A stretch of 64,000 bases of DNA, from assembly GCA_001896885.1 (NCBI GenBank), contig MKRJ01000040.1, positions 1 to 64,000 on the forward strand. The letters run 5' to 3'. Below, piece by piece: positions 8,245-17,349 of this stretch (position 1 is the first letter of the stretch; each line of letters opens with the position of its first letter). Source of the DNA: Rhizobiales bacterium 65-79. Its GTDB lineage: Bacteria > Pseudomonadota > Alphaproteobacteria > Rhizobiales > Rhizobiaceae. Made by a program: the position numbers and the translations under genes. The notes under the pieces were generated by a model. It saw only the letters and a list, made by a program, of their open reading frames with translations, searched no databases and had not been told where the DNA came from.

Positions 8245-10413
8245 ATGGACAACGCTTCGGGAACCGGGCCTTCCGATCCCGCTCCATCCGAGCCGAAAAA
8301 GCGGAGAGGGCCGAGAGCGACGTTCCTGCTCGCCATCGACGCATGGATCGACACCTCGCTCTACGAAGCCGGGTTCCGGCTCGGCGAGTTCTGGGAAAAC
8401 CTGACCATATTCTTCCGCCGCTTCCGCGTGCGCGGCTGGCGCAGGCTCCTCTTCGAGCTTCTCGGCGAGGGCTTCACGCTCGGCGCGGCAGGCTCCGTCC
8501 TGATGCTGGCGCTGGCGATGCCGGCCTTCGACGACACGGCCAGGGACTGGCGCAACCAGGGCGATTTCGCCGTCACCTTCCTCGACCGCTACGGCAACGT
8601 CATCGGCCGGCGCGGCCTCATCCAGGGGGCGTCGGTGCCCGTTGACCAGATGCCCGACTATGTCATCAAGGCCGTGCTCGCCACCGAGGACCGGCGCTTC
8701 TTCGATCATTACGGCATCGATTTCATCGGACTGATGCGCGCCTTTTCGGAGAACGCGCGCGCCGACGGCGTCGTGCAGGGCGGCTCCACCATCACCCAGC
8801 AGCTTGCCAAGAACCTGTTCCTTTCCAACGAACGGACGCTGGAGCGCAAGATCAAGGAGGCCTTCCTGTCGGTGTGGCTCGAATGCAACCTCACCAAGAA
8901 GGAGATCCTGCAGCTCTATCTCGACCGCATGTATATGGGCGGCGGCACGTTCGGCATCACGGCGGCGGCGAATTTCTATTTCGGCAGGGACATCAAGGAT
9001 GTGACCCTCGCCCAGGCGGCGATGCTGGCCGGCCTCTTCAAGGCGCCCACCAAATACGCGCCCCACATCAACCTGCCGGCGGCGCGGGCCCGCGCCAACC
9101 AGGTCCTGAGCAACCTCGTCGACGCCGGCTTCATGACCGAGGGCCAGGTGCTCTCGGCCCGGCTGCATCCGGCGACCGTCATCGACCGCGACGACCAGAA
9201 GAGCCCCGACTATTTCCTCGACTGGGCCTTCGACGAGGTCAAGCGCACCGTGCCGCGCGGCGCGACGCATTCGCTGGTCGCGAAGACCACCATCGACATG
9301 AACATCCAGCGCGCGGCGGAGGAATCGCTGGAGTTCAACCTCAGGCAATACGGCAAGCAGTACAATGCCTCGCAGGGCGCCATCGTGGTGCTCGACGCCA
9401 CCGGCGCGGTTCGCGCCATCGTCGGCGGCACCGATTACGGCGCCAGCCAGTTCAACCGCGCCACGCATGCCGAGCGCCAGGCCGGCTCGTCCTTCAAGCC
9501 CTATGTCTACGCCATCGCTATGGAGAAGGGGCTGACGCCCGAGACGAAGATTTCCGGCGCGCCGATCAACTGGGGCGGCTGGTCGCCGGGAAACTATTCG
9601 CGCGGCGAAGGCGGCATCATGACCCTCGCCGACGCGCTGGCGCATTCCGTCAACACGGCCGCGGTGCGGCTCGCGCATGACGTCACCGGCCTTGCCGCGG
9701 TGAAGAAGCTCGCCGAGGCGATGGGCGTGGAATCGCCGCTCAACGGGCACAAGACCATGGTGCTCGGCACGTCGGGCATGACGGTGATGGACCAGGCGAC
9801 GGGCTACAGCGTGTTCCAGAACGGCGGCATGGCCGGCACCCGCCACGGCCTCATGCAGCTCAGCGACCGCACGGGCAAGGTGATCTGGGACTATGCAAAG
9901 GATACCCCGAAGCCGCATCGCGTGCTGCCCGAGAAAGCGGTGGAGGAGATGAACTCGATGCTGGTCGGCGTCACCCAGCACGGCACCGGCCGGCGCGCCC
10001 AGCTGCCGATGACGCTCGTCGCCGGCAAGACCGGCACGACGCAATCCTACCGCGACGCCTGGTTCGTCGGCTTCACCGGCAATTACACCTGCGCGGTGTG
10101 GATCGGAAACGACGATTATACGCCGATGATCCGCATGACCGGCGGCACCGTCCCGGCCATGACCTGGGAGCGGCTGATGGCCTATGCCGAGCAGAACATC
10201 GAGCTGAAGCCGATCTTCGGCATCGAGAACAGCCTGCTCACGCCGAAGGAGACCGAAACCGCGGCCGACAAGTCGGACCAGCCTCCCCGGAACGAGCGGC
10301 CCCGGCTCCTTTCCTCGGCCACGACCAAGGTGCTGAAGAGCATTGCGAAGATGTTCGAGCAGGCCCCCGTCATCGACACCCCGATGGGGCCGGAAGCGCT
10401 TTCATCGCTGTGA
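8245..10413 (+). CDS. Class A penicillin-binding protein (PBP1A family)
   Basis: Bifunctional peptidoglycan synthase, 722 residues. A cytoplasmic basic tail and one membrane anchor (about 75-95) precede the GT51 glycosyltransferase domain: ATEDRRFFDHYG with catalytic Glu148, GGSTITQQLAKN (179-190) and RKIKEAFLS. The transpeptidase domain shows SxxK at 415-418 (SSFK), SVN at 468-470 and KTGTT from 594. It is shorter than the longer rhizobial MrcA-type proteins and lacks their OB insertion as far as I can see. The ATG at 8245 is chosen over a frame open from 8143 because the upstream residues are not protein-like. The small DUF1214 gene follows 75 bases later. Confidence 0.93.
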   Translation: MDNASGTGPSDPAPSEPKKRRGPRATFLLAIDAWIDTSLYEAGFRLGEFWENLTIFFRRFRVRGWRRLLFELLGEGFTLGAAGSVLMLALAMPAFDDTARDWRNQGDFAVTFLDRYGNVIGRRGLIQGASVPVDQMPDYVIKAVLATEDRRFFDHYGIDFIGLMRAFSENARADGVVQGGSTITQQLAKNLFLSNERTLERKIKEAFLSVWLECNLTKKEILQLYLDRMYMGGGTFGITAAANFYFGRDIKDVTLAQAAMLAGLFKAPTKYAPHINLPAARARANQVLSNLVDAGFMTEGQVLSARLHPATVIDRDDQKSPDYFLDWAFDEVKRTVPRGATHSLVAKTTIDMNIQRAAEESLEFNLRQYGKQYNASQGAIVVLDATGAVRAIVGGTDYGASQFNRATHAERQAGSSFKPYVYAIAMEKGLTPETKISGAPINWGGWSPGNYSRGEGGIMTLADALAHSVNTAAVRLAHDVTGLAAVKKLAEAMGVESPLNGHKTMVLGTSGMTVMDQATGYSVFQNGGMAGTRHGLMQLSDRTGKVIWDYAKDTPKPHRVLPEKAVEEMNSMLVGVTQHGTGRRAQLPMTLVAGKTGTTQSYRDAWFVGFTGNYTCAVWIGNDDYTPMIRMTGGTVPAMTWERLMAYAEQNIELKPIFGIENSLLTPKETETAADKSDQPPRNERPRLLSSATTKVLKSIAKMFEQAPVIDTPMGPEALSSL

Positions 10414-10488
10414 GCGTCGCCGCATCCAGCTTGCGCCGATCCGCCGTCGCGAGATAGAGCCTTTCCCATCGCATCGCTCCGGACCCTG

Positions 10489-11070
10489 ATGTTCCGCATC
10501 GTCCTGCCCGTCTTCGTCGCTCTCCTCGTCGCCATCGTCGGCGGCGCGTGGAGCGTGCGCTACGCGCTCGACCACGGTTTCGGCATGGACACGCTGACGG
10601 TCGGGCCATGGCAGGCCTACCCCGACCTCGGCACGCCCGGCGCTTCCGCCTATGCGCGGGCGGCGGTGGCGCGGCGCGGCGAACTGCCGCTCGGCCGGGC
10701 GGAGGGCCTCGCCTTCCGCGCCTTCGAGGACGGTTCGGGCGCGCCGCTCGAGCGAAACTGCACCTATCGCATCGCCGGCGAGATGCCGACCGCGCGCTTC
10801 TGGACGCTCTATGCGGTCGACCCGTCGATGTCGCCGCTCCCGGCCAGGGGCATCCGGGCGGCGGGCCTGCAATCAAGCGCGGTGCTGCATGAGACCAACG
10901 GCGCGGTCACGGTGACGGCGTCGCCGAACCCCACGCCGGGCAACTGGCTGGCGCTCGACGGAACGGGACGCATGATCCTCGTCCTCGGCCTCTACGACAC
11001 GCCGATCGCAAGCGCCACCGAGATTTCCCGCGTGGTCCTGCCGCGCATTTCGAAGCTGGGCTGCGGATGA
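10489..11070 (+). CDS. DUF1214 domain membrane-anchored protein
   Basis: A 193-residue protein with an N-terminal hydrophobic anchor (IVLPVFVALLVAIVGGAW) and a periplasmic DUF1214 domain ending in Cys-Gly. It contains the family-like NPTPGNWLALD and the Tyr/Trp-rich TARFWTLYAVD. Function is unknown; DUF1214 and DUF1254 proteins commonly occur as neighbours in rhizobia, as here. The stop overlaps the next ATG (ATGA), indicating translational coupling. Confidence 0.85.
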   Translation: MFRIVLPVFVALLVAIVGGAWSVRYALDHGFGMDTLTVGPWQAYPDLGTPGASAYARAAVARRGELPLGRAEGLAFRAFEDGSGAPLERNCTYRIAGEMPTARFWTLYAVDPSMSPLPARGIRAAGLQSSAVLHETNGAVTVTASPNPTPGNWLALDGTGRMILVLGLYDTPIASATEISRVVLPRISKLGCG

Positions 11071-11606
11071 CGAGGCTGCTCTACGCCATCGTGGTGGGCC
11101 TGGTCGGCGCCGGCGTCGTGCATGCGGTCGTCCTGCTGCTCCTGCCGCACTATTCGGCACGCGATGCCTGGGCGCGGCTTTCGGGCAGTGCCGATTTCTA
11201 CCGCTTCACCCGGATGAGCGGCGAAGACGAACCGCCCGTCATCCGGGGCATCGATCCCTTCTTCGACGCCGTCGCCTGCCGCTTCGATCTTTCGGAAGGC
11301 GTGGTCCATGTCGAGGCGCCGGGGCACGTGCCCTTCTGGTCGGTGTCGGTCTACGACCGGCGCGGCCAGAACATCTACAGCCTCAATGACCGCGCGCAGA
11401 CGCTCGGCGACCTCGACCTCGTCCTGGTCACTCCGTCGCAGATGATCGAACTCAGGAAAGACGTGCCGAAGGAATTCGAGAAATCCGTCTTCGTCGAAGC
11501 GGATGTCGGGCAAGGGATCATAGCGGTACGGAGCTTCGTCCCCGACGCTACCTGGAAGCAAGCGGTCGCCGGCTATCTCGACAACGCGCAATGCACGCTG
11601 AGATAG
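11067..11606 (+). CDS. DUF1254 domain membrane-anchored protein
   Basis: A 179-residue partner of the preceding DUF1214 protein, coupled through an ATGA overlap. N-terminal hydrophobic helix (LLYAIVVGLVGAGVVHAVVL), then a periplasmic domain with the family feature PFWSVSVYDRRGQNIYSLND. The two probably act together in the envelope; their biochemical role is not known to me. Confidence 0.85.
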   Translation: MTRLLYAIVVGLVGAGVVHAVVLLLLPHYSARDAWARLSGSADFYRFTRMSGEDEPPVIRGIDPFFDAVACRFDLSEGVVHVEAPGHVPFWSVSVYDRRGQNIYSLNDRAQTLGDLDLVLVTPSQMIELRKDVPKEFEKSVFVEADVGQGIIAVRSFVPDATWKQAVAGYLDNAQCTLR

Positions 11607-11648
11607 GCCGTTCCGGTCCCGGACAAACGCAACGCCGGCGGCGCGGGG

Positions 11649-11840
11649 TCAGTGGCGCGGCGCGCTGCCGTTCCCGTCCGGAACGCTGCCGCTCCGGTCC
11701 GCCTCGTCCCGACGCGGGGCGCGGCCGCCCTGCTCGTAGCGCACTCCGGGGAAGATGATCACGTCGCCGGCTTTCGCCAGTGGGCTGGGGAAAACGCCGC
11801 TTGCCGGCTTGCGCGGCGTAAAGGCCAGTATCGTCGCCAT
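11649..11840 (-). CDS. Small conserved rhizobial protein (IFPGVRYE motif)
   Basis: A 63-residue protein beginning MATILAFTPRKP and containing DVIIFPGVRYEQ, then a charged, low-complexity tail. Short proteins with a basic start and an I-I/V-F-F/P-PGVRYER core recur in rhizobial genomes as I recall them; no function is known to me. On the strand opposite its neighbours, with its own short upstream region at 11841-11940. Confidence 0.6.
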   Translation of the reverse strand: MATILAFTPRKPASGVFPSPLAKAGDVIIFPGVRYEQGGRAPRRDEADRSGSVPDGNGSAPRH

Positions 11841-12021
11841 GTCTCAGGTCTCCTCTCGGAATTTCCGGAGCAAACACGCAACACCTCCTTCCTTGATTAA
11901 GAACCTCTTAGAGTTAACAGCCCGCTAACGGATCGGCGCTAAATTGAGGCAAAGTGTCCAGGAAACCGCGCCGCCGCCCTCGGCCGACGCGGGGATTCAG
12001 AGTGGTATCGAGCGTACTCCC

Positions 12022-13044
12022 GTGTCTTCGACAGATTTCAGGCAGCTTCCCACGGCCGGCGAAAAGGAAAAGGCGGAACGGCTGTTTCGCGCGGCGGTTT
12101 CCGCATTCTGCTCGCTCGTCAGGCCGGCGCGGCGCGACATCGATCAGCTGGAGGAACTCGCGCTGTCGCTCTACGACACGGTTTCGGCCGACGCCAAGCG
12201 CTTCGTGGCGGCGGCGCTGAGCGAATCGCCCCACGCGCCGCAGGCGCTCGTGCTGCGCCTCGCCAACGAGCATGTGGACATCGCCGCGCCGCTCCTGGTT
12301 CGCTCGACGGCGCTCTCGAACATCGACCTCGTCACGCTCATTTCGCGCCATGGCGCGGGACATGCTCGCGCCATCGCCGGGCGCGCCGGGCTGCCTGCAA
12401 AGATACGCCGCCTCGCCGACAGCAATCTCAGCACCGACAGGGAAATGCCGCAGATGCCGCTCTCCGCAGAAACCCGCAAGACAGCCGCTGCGCGCGATGA
12501 GCGCCCCGCCGCGCGAGAGGAGCGCCCCGCGCGCACGGCTGAAGAGACGCGTCGACAACTGAGGACGATGATGCGTCCCTCCGGGAGCCACGCGCGCTTC
12601 GAGAACCGTTCCGGCAAGGTCTTCGACGAAAGCGCCGGCTTCCGCCATTACGAGAAACTGCGCTCGACCGCGCTGACCGGGGTGCCGGCCTTCTTCCAGA
12701 CCGCTCTGGCCGACGCGCTCGACGTCGAGTTCGACCGGGCGCGGTCGCTGACGGAGACGGGCAGCTACTATTACCTGATGGTGGCGCTGAAGGCCCTCGG
12801 CCTCGAGGAATCGCAGGCCTTCCTGCTCACCGCCGCGATCTTCCCCGCGCACTTCGCGCATCCGGAGACGATCCGCCTTTTCCTCGAACGCTACGGGCAA
12901 CTGCACCGCGACGCGGCGATCGAGAAGGTCGGCTACTGGAAAGTCGACAGCTTCTCCGTCGTCTCCGCCCGGACGGCGCGGCAGCGGGCCGGCGACAATT
13001 CCGATATCGCCACCCCTGCCCCGGCCTCGCTCAGGGCGTCCTGA
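12022..13044 (+). CDS. DUF2336 domain-containing protein
   Basis: About 340 residues, largely alpha-helical, with HEAT-like repeated helices: SLYDTVSADAKRFVAAALSE, then VLRLANEHVDIAAPLLVRS and LVTLISRHGAGHARAIAGR. This pattern identifies DUF2336, an alphaproteobacterial family without a firmly assigned function. A polar Arg/Glu-rich linker (about 155-185) separates two helical parts. The GTG start at 12022 is preferred; a TTG at 11944 would add 26 residues. The 3' end overlaps the convergent DUF1491 gene by 14 bases. Confidence 0.8.
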   Translation: MSSTDFRQLPTAGEKEKAERLFRAAVSAFCSLVRPARRDIDQLEELALSLYDTVSADAKRFVAAALSESPHAPQALVLRLANEHVDIAAPLLVRSTALSNIDLVTLISRHGAGHARAIAGRAGLPAKIRRLADSNLSTDREMPQMPLSAETRKTAAARDERPAAREERPARTAEETRRQLRTMMRPSGSHARFENRSGKVFDESAGFRHYEKLRSTALTGVPAFFQTALADALDVEFDRARSLTETGSYYYLMVALKALGLEESQAFLLTAAIFPAHFAHPETIRLFLERYGQLHRDAAIEKVGYWKVDSFSVVSARTARQRAGDNSDIATPAPASLRAS

Positions 13045-13381
13045 CCGGAAAGAGGTCCTCGTCCTCCGGGCGGCCGGTCTCGATCTCGACGACCCACAAA
13101 TCCGGATCGAAGCGGGTCTCCTTGTCGAGCCGCGCCCTGACGGCCTCTTCGTCCGCCGTCCCCAGCATCTCGGAAAACCGACGGTCCTGCGGCTTTCCTT
13201 CTTCCTCGTAGGCGACCTGCGGCGCTGGCCCATAGAGCGTCATCGCGCCCATTCGCGAACGGCGAACGATGAATATCGCGCCCGCCTCCGCGGCGCCGCG
13301 GCGCAGGACGGCGCCGAAGCCGCCGGCGGACTGGACCCGCCGCAGCAGGGCTGAAACCCAGAGATCGGATGTCACGCGCAT
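13031..13381 (-). CDS. DUF1491 family protein
   Basis: A 116-residue soluble protein starting MRVTSDLWVSALLRRVQSAG, with GAIFIVRR, the YGPAPQVAYEEE segment and the C-terminal DPDLWVVEIE typical of DUF1491. Conserved in alphaproteobacteria; function unknown. The ATG at 13381 gives the family's normal length; upstream codons of the open frame are not protein-like. Confidence 0.85.
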   Translation of the reverse strand: MRVTSDLWVSALLRRVQSAGGFGAVLRRGAAEAGAIFIVRRSRMGAMTLYGPAPQVAYEEEGKPQDRRFSEMLGTADEEAVRARLDKETRFDPDLWVVEIETGRPEDEDLFPVRTP

Positions 13382-13492
13382 GGCGCCGCCATAGCAGGTC
13401 GGCGGCTCGCTATAAATGCATCGAAAGCCGCCATCCTCCCTTAACGAAAGCCTGTTTTGATTTCGGCTCCGAAAATCCGAGGGAGGCCCGCC

Positions 13493-13855
13493 ATGAGCAA
13501 CCGTCGTCGCTTGTCGATCCTGCTGCTGGGGCTCGTCGCACTTGCGGGATGCAATGCCGGAGACTGGCGCAAGGACGCGATCGACGCGGCGGAGGCGAAG
13601 ATGCGCACCGAGCTCGGCGATCCCTCGGCCGCCTTCTCCCGCCTGCAGGTCACCGGGAACAGCAGCACCGGCCAGACCTGCGGCTATGTCGAAGCGAGAA
13701 GCGGCCCCTCGGCGAACGAAACCGGCCGCTTCATCGTCTATATCGACGGCGCGGGCCCCTTCGTGGAAAACGACATGGGCCGAAAGGCGATGACCCAGAA
13801 CCGCTTCGACTTCGCCTGGAAATATGATTGCGTCAAGGAAGGATACCGGTCCTAG
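13493..13855 (+). CDS. Small putative lipoprotein
   Basis: A 120-residue protein with a type II signal peptide: basic start MSNRRR, hydrophobic LSILLLGLVALAGC, and lipobox LAGC with Cys at about 20. The mature part (KDAIDAAEAKMRTELGDPSA, and a TCGYVEARS segment) resembles small secreted proteins of rhizobia; two further Cys (TCGY and YDCV) could form a disulfide. An upstream in-frame ATG at 13457 would destroy the signal peptide, so 13493 is used. Function unknown. Confidence 0.75.
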   Translation: MSNRRRLSILLLGLVALAGCNAGDWRKDAIDAAEAKMRTELGDPSAAFSRLQVTGNSSTGQTCGYVEARSGPSANETGRFIVYIDGAGPFVENDMGRKAMTQNRFDFAWKYDCVKEGYRS

Positions 13856-13945
13856 CGGCCCGATTCCCACGCCCTCTTCGCGCAATGCTCCCGGCCAAAT
13901 GCCGGAATCAAAGGACCACCGGCAAGTCAAAGCTCCACCGGAGGT

Positions 13946-14701
13946 TCACTCTATCAGGCCGACTTCGCGCATCTTGGCGTAGGTCGCGGCGTCCGCCACG
14001 CCGGTCACCTGGAGGCCGAACAGCGACTGGAATTCCTTTATCCCCGCCGTCGTCTTCGGCCCGATCTTCCCGTCGAGGTCGATGCCGTCATTGCCGAACG
14101 CCTTGAGGCCCGCTTGTATCTTGATGATGCGCGCCTTGTCGTCGCCAGGGGCGACCGACTGGGTCGTGGCGGCGTCGACCTGCGGCCTCGGCACCGGCCG
14201 CGGCGCCTGCTCGGGCGGGCTGGTCTCGAGGATGCCGAGCCGCTTCAGCAGGAAGCCGTCGATGTGGCCGGATGTCGGCAGGCCGGTGCTTTTCTGGTAC
14301 GCGGCGATCGCCTGTCCGGTCTGCGGCCCGTCGAGGCCGTCCACCGGGCCGGAATAGAATTTCAGCCGGACGAGCGATGCCTGGACCTTCTGGATCAGCG
14401 GGTCGGCGGCCGGCGGCGCGGCGGCGGTCACGGGCGCACCGGACGCGCGGGGAGCCGGCGCGTGCGCAATGGTGCGGGCGCTTTGCCGGGCCGACGGGTT
14501 GCGGGTCGAAAAGAACGCATCGTCGTAGAAATGCGGCTGGTACCACAGCGCGTTTGCCGAGATGAAGGAGAAGGCGACCAGGAACGCGGTGCTCGCTCCC
14601 ACCGCCAGCGGGTTGCGCATGACCCCCTCGCCCGCCGCCACCAGGGCGTCGCGGACGAAGGATCCGTATGCGGGTTCACGCCGTCTTGCGCTGCGTCCCA
14701 T
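13946..14701 (-). CDS. Membrane-anchored peptidoglycan-binding-like protein
   Basis: A 251-residue protein with one N-terminal transmembrane segment (about 32-53, AVGASTAFLVAFSFISANAL), a Pro/Ala linker and two peptidoglycan-binding type 1 repeats: one around VRLKFYSGPVDGLDGPQTGQ and one around LKAFGNDGIDLDGKIGPKTT followed by GIKEFQ. It is predicted to sit in the inner membrane with the repeats in the periplasm. Its ATG lies 26 bases inside the end of the upstream histidine kinase gene, so the two are probably co-translated; this suggests a wall-associated partner for the kinase (inference). Confidence 0.83.
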   Translation of the reverse strand: MGRSARRREPAYGSFVRDALVAAGEGVMRNPLAVGASTAFLVAFSFISANALWYQPHFYDDAFFSTRNPSARQSARTIAHAPAPRASGAPVTAAAPPAADPLIQKVQASLVRLKFYSGPVDGLDGPQTGQAIAAYQKSTGLPTSGHIDGFLLKRLGILETSPPEQAPRPVPRPQVDAATTQSVAPGDDKARIIKIQAGLKAFGNDGIDLDGKIGPKTTAGIKEFQSLFGLQVTGVADAATYAKMREVGLIE

Positions 14702-16478
14702 CGCCTGCCTCGTTCGAAGGTTCGGTCCTTTCAGCCACGTCGCGGCGCATGCCTTCCATCGTGGAATGCGGGCCGGCAACCGGTACGGTCACGGTTACGG
14801 TCGTGCCCTCGCCAGGCGCGCTCTCGATCGACATCGATCCGTCGTGGAGGACGACGAGCCCCTTCACCAGGGAGAGCCCGAGCCCGGCGCCTTCGAACTG
14901 GCGCGTATATTCGTTCTGCACCTGGGTGAAAGGCTGGCCGAGGCCCTTCAGATCCTCCGGCGCGATGCCGATGCCGGTGTCGCTCACCCAGAAACGAAGG
15001 CGCTGGCCGACACGCCTGGCGCCGATCACCACGCTGCCGCCTTCCGGCGTGAATTTGACCGCGTTCGAGACCAGGTTGATCAGGATCTGCTGGATGGCGC
15101 GGCGGTCCCCGCAGATATCGCCGAGGGCCGGCGCGAGCGCGATGCGCAGCGAGACCGATTTCGCCGCGGCCTGATGCGCCATCATCGAACGGCACATCTC
15201 GACCGCGTCGGCGAAAGCGAACGGCTCCGGGTGGATCGCATAGGCACCGGACTCGATCTTGGAAACGTCGAGGATCGAATTGACGACCGACAGAAGGTGG
15301 TTGCCGGATTCGTGGATCAGGCCGACATATTCCTTCTGGCGCGGATCGGCGAAGGGTCCGAACATCTCGTGCGCCAGCATGTCGGAAAAGCCCAGGATCG
15401 CGTTGAGCGGGGTCCTCAGTTCGTGGCTGACGACGGCGAGGAAGCGGTTCTTCGCGACCTCGTTGCTGTCCGCCTGTTCGGCGACGGCGGCAAGTTCGGC
15501 CCTGAGCGCGGCCACGTCGCCGTTCTCGCGCATCAGCGCCACCACGTCCTGGCCGTTCCGCTCGCGCATGAACTCGACGTCATAGTGGCGATAATTGTCG
15601 GACGCGCCCCGGCCGGCCGCACCGGGCAGGCGCAGGCGCATGTCGATGCGCGCATGCACCGCCTTCTCGCGCAGGTCGGACAGCGCGCACAGCCAGGCGA
15701 CCCGGTCGGCTACATGGATGCGATCGAACAGCCCCGTGCCGAGAAGCAGTTCGGGCGGAAGGTTGAAAAGCCGCGCGGCCTGGTCGGAAACGTCGATGAC
15801 GTCGCCGCCCGGCGCGATCCTCGCCACCACCGCGTCGATGCGCGTCTCGAGCGGGGGCTCGGCGTCGTCCGGCGCCGCCGTCCTCGCCTCGCCGAGAAGG
15901 CCTTCGACGCGCGCCCAGACCGTCAGCGCATAGGCAAGCGGCACGACCCACTGCCACGGCGATATCGCGACCGCCGCCTCGCCTCCCTGGGCCGCGAATA
16001 TTCCGGCAAGCGGAAGCTGAAGCACGAAGACGGCAAGGGCCGCCACGGCGCCGACAATCGCCGCCGCGCGCGACCGGCCTATCCACCATGATTCGAAAAT
16101 AAGCGCCAGGACGGCCGCCGAGAGCGGCGAGACCACGCCGCCCGAAGCCGCCAGGATCGGCGCCGTCAGGGCGACGGCAAGGACGAGCGCCGCCGCCTCG
16201 ATCGCCTCGCGCCTGACGTTCACGGCGACGAGCAGCGCGGCGAGCCAGCACAGCCCGCAAAGTGCGCAGAGGCTGGCGGCGATCATGGAGAGGCCGATCC
16301 GTCCGCCGCAGGCGAAGGCGAATGCCGCCATCATGAAGAAGGGCGCCGCGATCACGACGCCGACCAGGCGGGCGCGACGGCCGCGCTCGACCGGATCGGC
16401 GAGGCTCGGATGAACGAACCTTTCGCACCCCGCTCCCAGGCCGGCCCTCCATGTGGATCTCGGCGTCGCCAAACTCAC
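14676..16478 (-). CDS. DivJ-like membrane sensor histidine kinase
   Basis: A 600-residue hybrid-free kinase. After a short N-terminus (ERFVHPSLADPVERGRRARL) come five or six transmembrane helices (about 38-190), a PAS-like domain (about 210-320), the HisKA helix with VSHELRTPLNAILGFSDML (His352), and an HATPase domain with N-box NLVSNAVKFTPEGG (Asn472), DTGIGI and GAGLGLSLVKGL. The membrane module before PAS, and the HPS-x-x-DP start, resemble rhizobial DivJ/PleC-type cell-cycle kinases acting on DivK; I infer that role without proof. Starts with GTG. Overlaps the downstream peptidoglycan-binding gene by 26 bases. Confidence 0.82.
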   Translation of the reverse strand: MSLATPRSTWRAGLGAGCERFVHPSLADPVERGRRARLVGVVIAAPFFMMAAFAFACGGRIGLSMIAASLCALCGLCWLAALLVAVNVRREAIEAAALVLAVALTAPILAASGGVVSPLSAAVLALIFESWWIGRSRAAAIVGAVAALAVFVLQLPLAGIFAAQGGEAAVAISPWQWVVPLAYALTVWARVEGLLGEARTAAPDDAEPPLETRIDAVVARIAPGGDVIDVSDQAARLFNLPPELLLGTGLFDRIHVADRVAWLCALSDLREKAVHARIDMRLRLPGAAGRGASDNYRHYDVEFMRERNGQDVVALMRENGDVAALRAELAAVAEQADSNEVAKNRFLAVVSHELRTPLNAILGFSDMLAHEMFGPFADPRQKEYVGLIHESGNHLLSVVNSILDVSKIESGAYAIHPEPFAFADAVEMCRSMMAHQAAAKSVSLRIALAPALGDICGDRRAIQQILINLVSNAVKFTPEGGSVVIGARRVGQRLRFWVSDTGIGIAPEDLKGLGQPFTQVQNEYTRQFEGAGLGLSLVKGLVVLHDGSMSIESAPGEGTTVTVTVPVAGPHSTMEGMRRDVAERTEPSNEAGDGTQRKTA

Positions 16479-16918
16479 CAGAACGCACTCTCTACTGCCC
16501 GATTCCGCGGGCTGTTGTCCTTGGACGACCCTCGCATCCAGCGTTTAAAGAATGGATAAGGCCGGAACGGCGGCGGGGCGCAACGTCGTCAAAACGGCCG
16601 CCGCGAAGCTGAAACCGGCCGCCAATTCCGGCCATGGTAAACAGAGGGTAAGGCGCGGCGCCTCCCAGGGCTGGGCGCGGGCTTTCCCTCCTGGGCAAAT
16701 AAATGCAGCAACTCCAACGGGTTGGATGGCTAATTCTTCCTTACTCATCCAACCGGGATCCGAGGCGATCCGGGACCGCGCCCGATCGTTCAAATTTTAT
16801 GCTTATTCGACGAAAATTTGCGCCGTCCGGGCAAGCGGTCCTTTGCGGGATGATGCCATGATCCGCGTGGGAAAAGGGGCGTGCCCGAAGGGGCGACCCG
16901 TGGACGAAGGGACGGACA
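16479..16918. other. Divergent intergenic region, DivJ-like kinase / DUF5330
   Basis: About 440 bases without a credible gene. Open frames here have atypical composition and no recognisable motif. The region must contain promoters for the leftward kinase gene and the rightward DUF5330 gene. Part of it (about 16,785-16,825) is AT-richer than its surroundings. I see no strong dyad or terminator. Confidence 0.5.
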
Positions 16919-17260
16919 ATGGGATTTCTCATCAAATCGGCGTTCTGGCTCTCGCTGGTCCTGCTTTTCATTCCGTTCGACGCCGTCGAAGGCGGCCATA
17001 AGGCGGATACGGTGAGCCCGGTGGTCGCGCTCGCAGCCGCCCGGGAGGCGGCGACCGACATCGGCCATATCTGCGCGCGCAAGCCGGAAGTCTGCACGGT
17101 CGGCCAAGAGGCGCTGCATACGATCGGCATCCGGGCGCGCGCCGGCGCGAAGCTCGCCTACGAGATGCTCGACAAGCACCTCGACAAAAGCGACCTCGGC
17201 AAGGGCGACGATGCCCTGACGACCGGAAGCGTCGCCAGCGCCGGCAAGCCGGAGAAATAG
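16919..17260 (+). CDS. DUF5330 domain-containing protein
   Basis: A 113-residue protein with an N-terminal hydrophobic segment (FLIKSAFWLSLVLLFIPF), then a periplasmic region with two Cys flanking a short loop (HICARKPEVCTVG) and a charged tail. The layout, including the ICxRxPxVC element and the ending TGS motif, is that of DUF5330 proteins of Hyphomicrobiales. Function unknown; probably an envelope protein. Confidence 0.82.
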   Translation: MGFLIKSAFWLSLVLLFIPFDAVEGGHKADTVSPVVALAAAREAATDIGHICARKPEVCTVGQEALHTIGIRARAGAKLAYEMLDKHLDKSDLGKGDDALTTGSVASAGKPEK

Positions 17261-17349
17261 CGGCCCGCTCGGTCCGTCTGTCGGGAAAGCCCTCGCGATT
17301 CCTACGGAATATTGGTGACGCAGGGGCCGCCGCTCACTATATCGGAACC

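Noticed and set aside
8197-10044. Long minus-strand frame opposite the penicillin-binding protein
   Set aside because: Antisense shadow with His/Arg-rich composition; the plus strand carries all PBP motifs.
16552-17001. 149-codon plus-strand frame before DUF5330
   Set aside because: Overlaps the DUF5330 gene in another frame and has no recognisable protein features.
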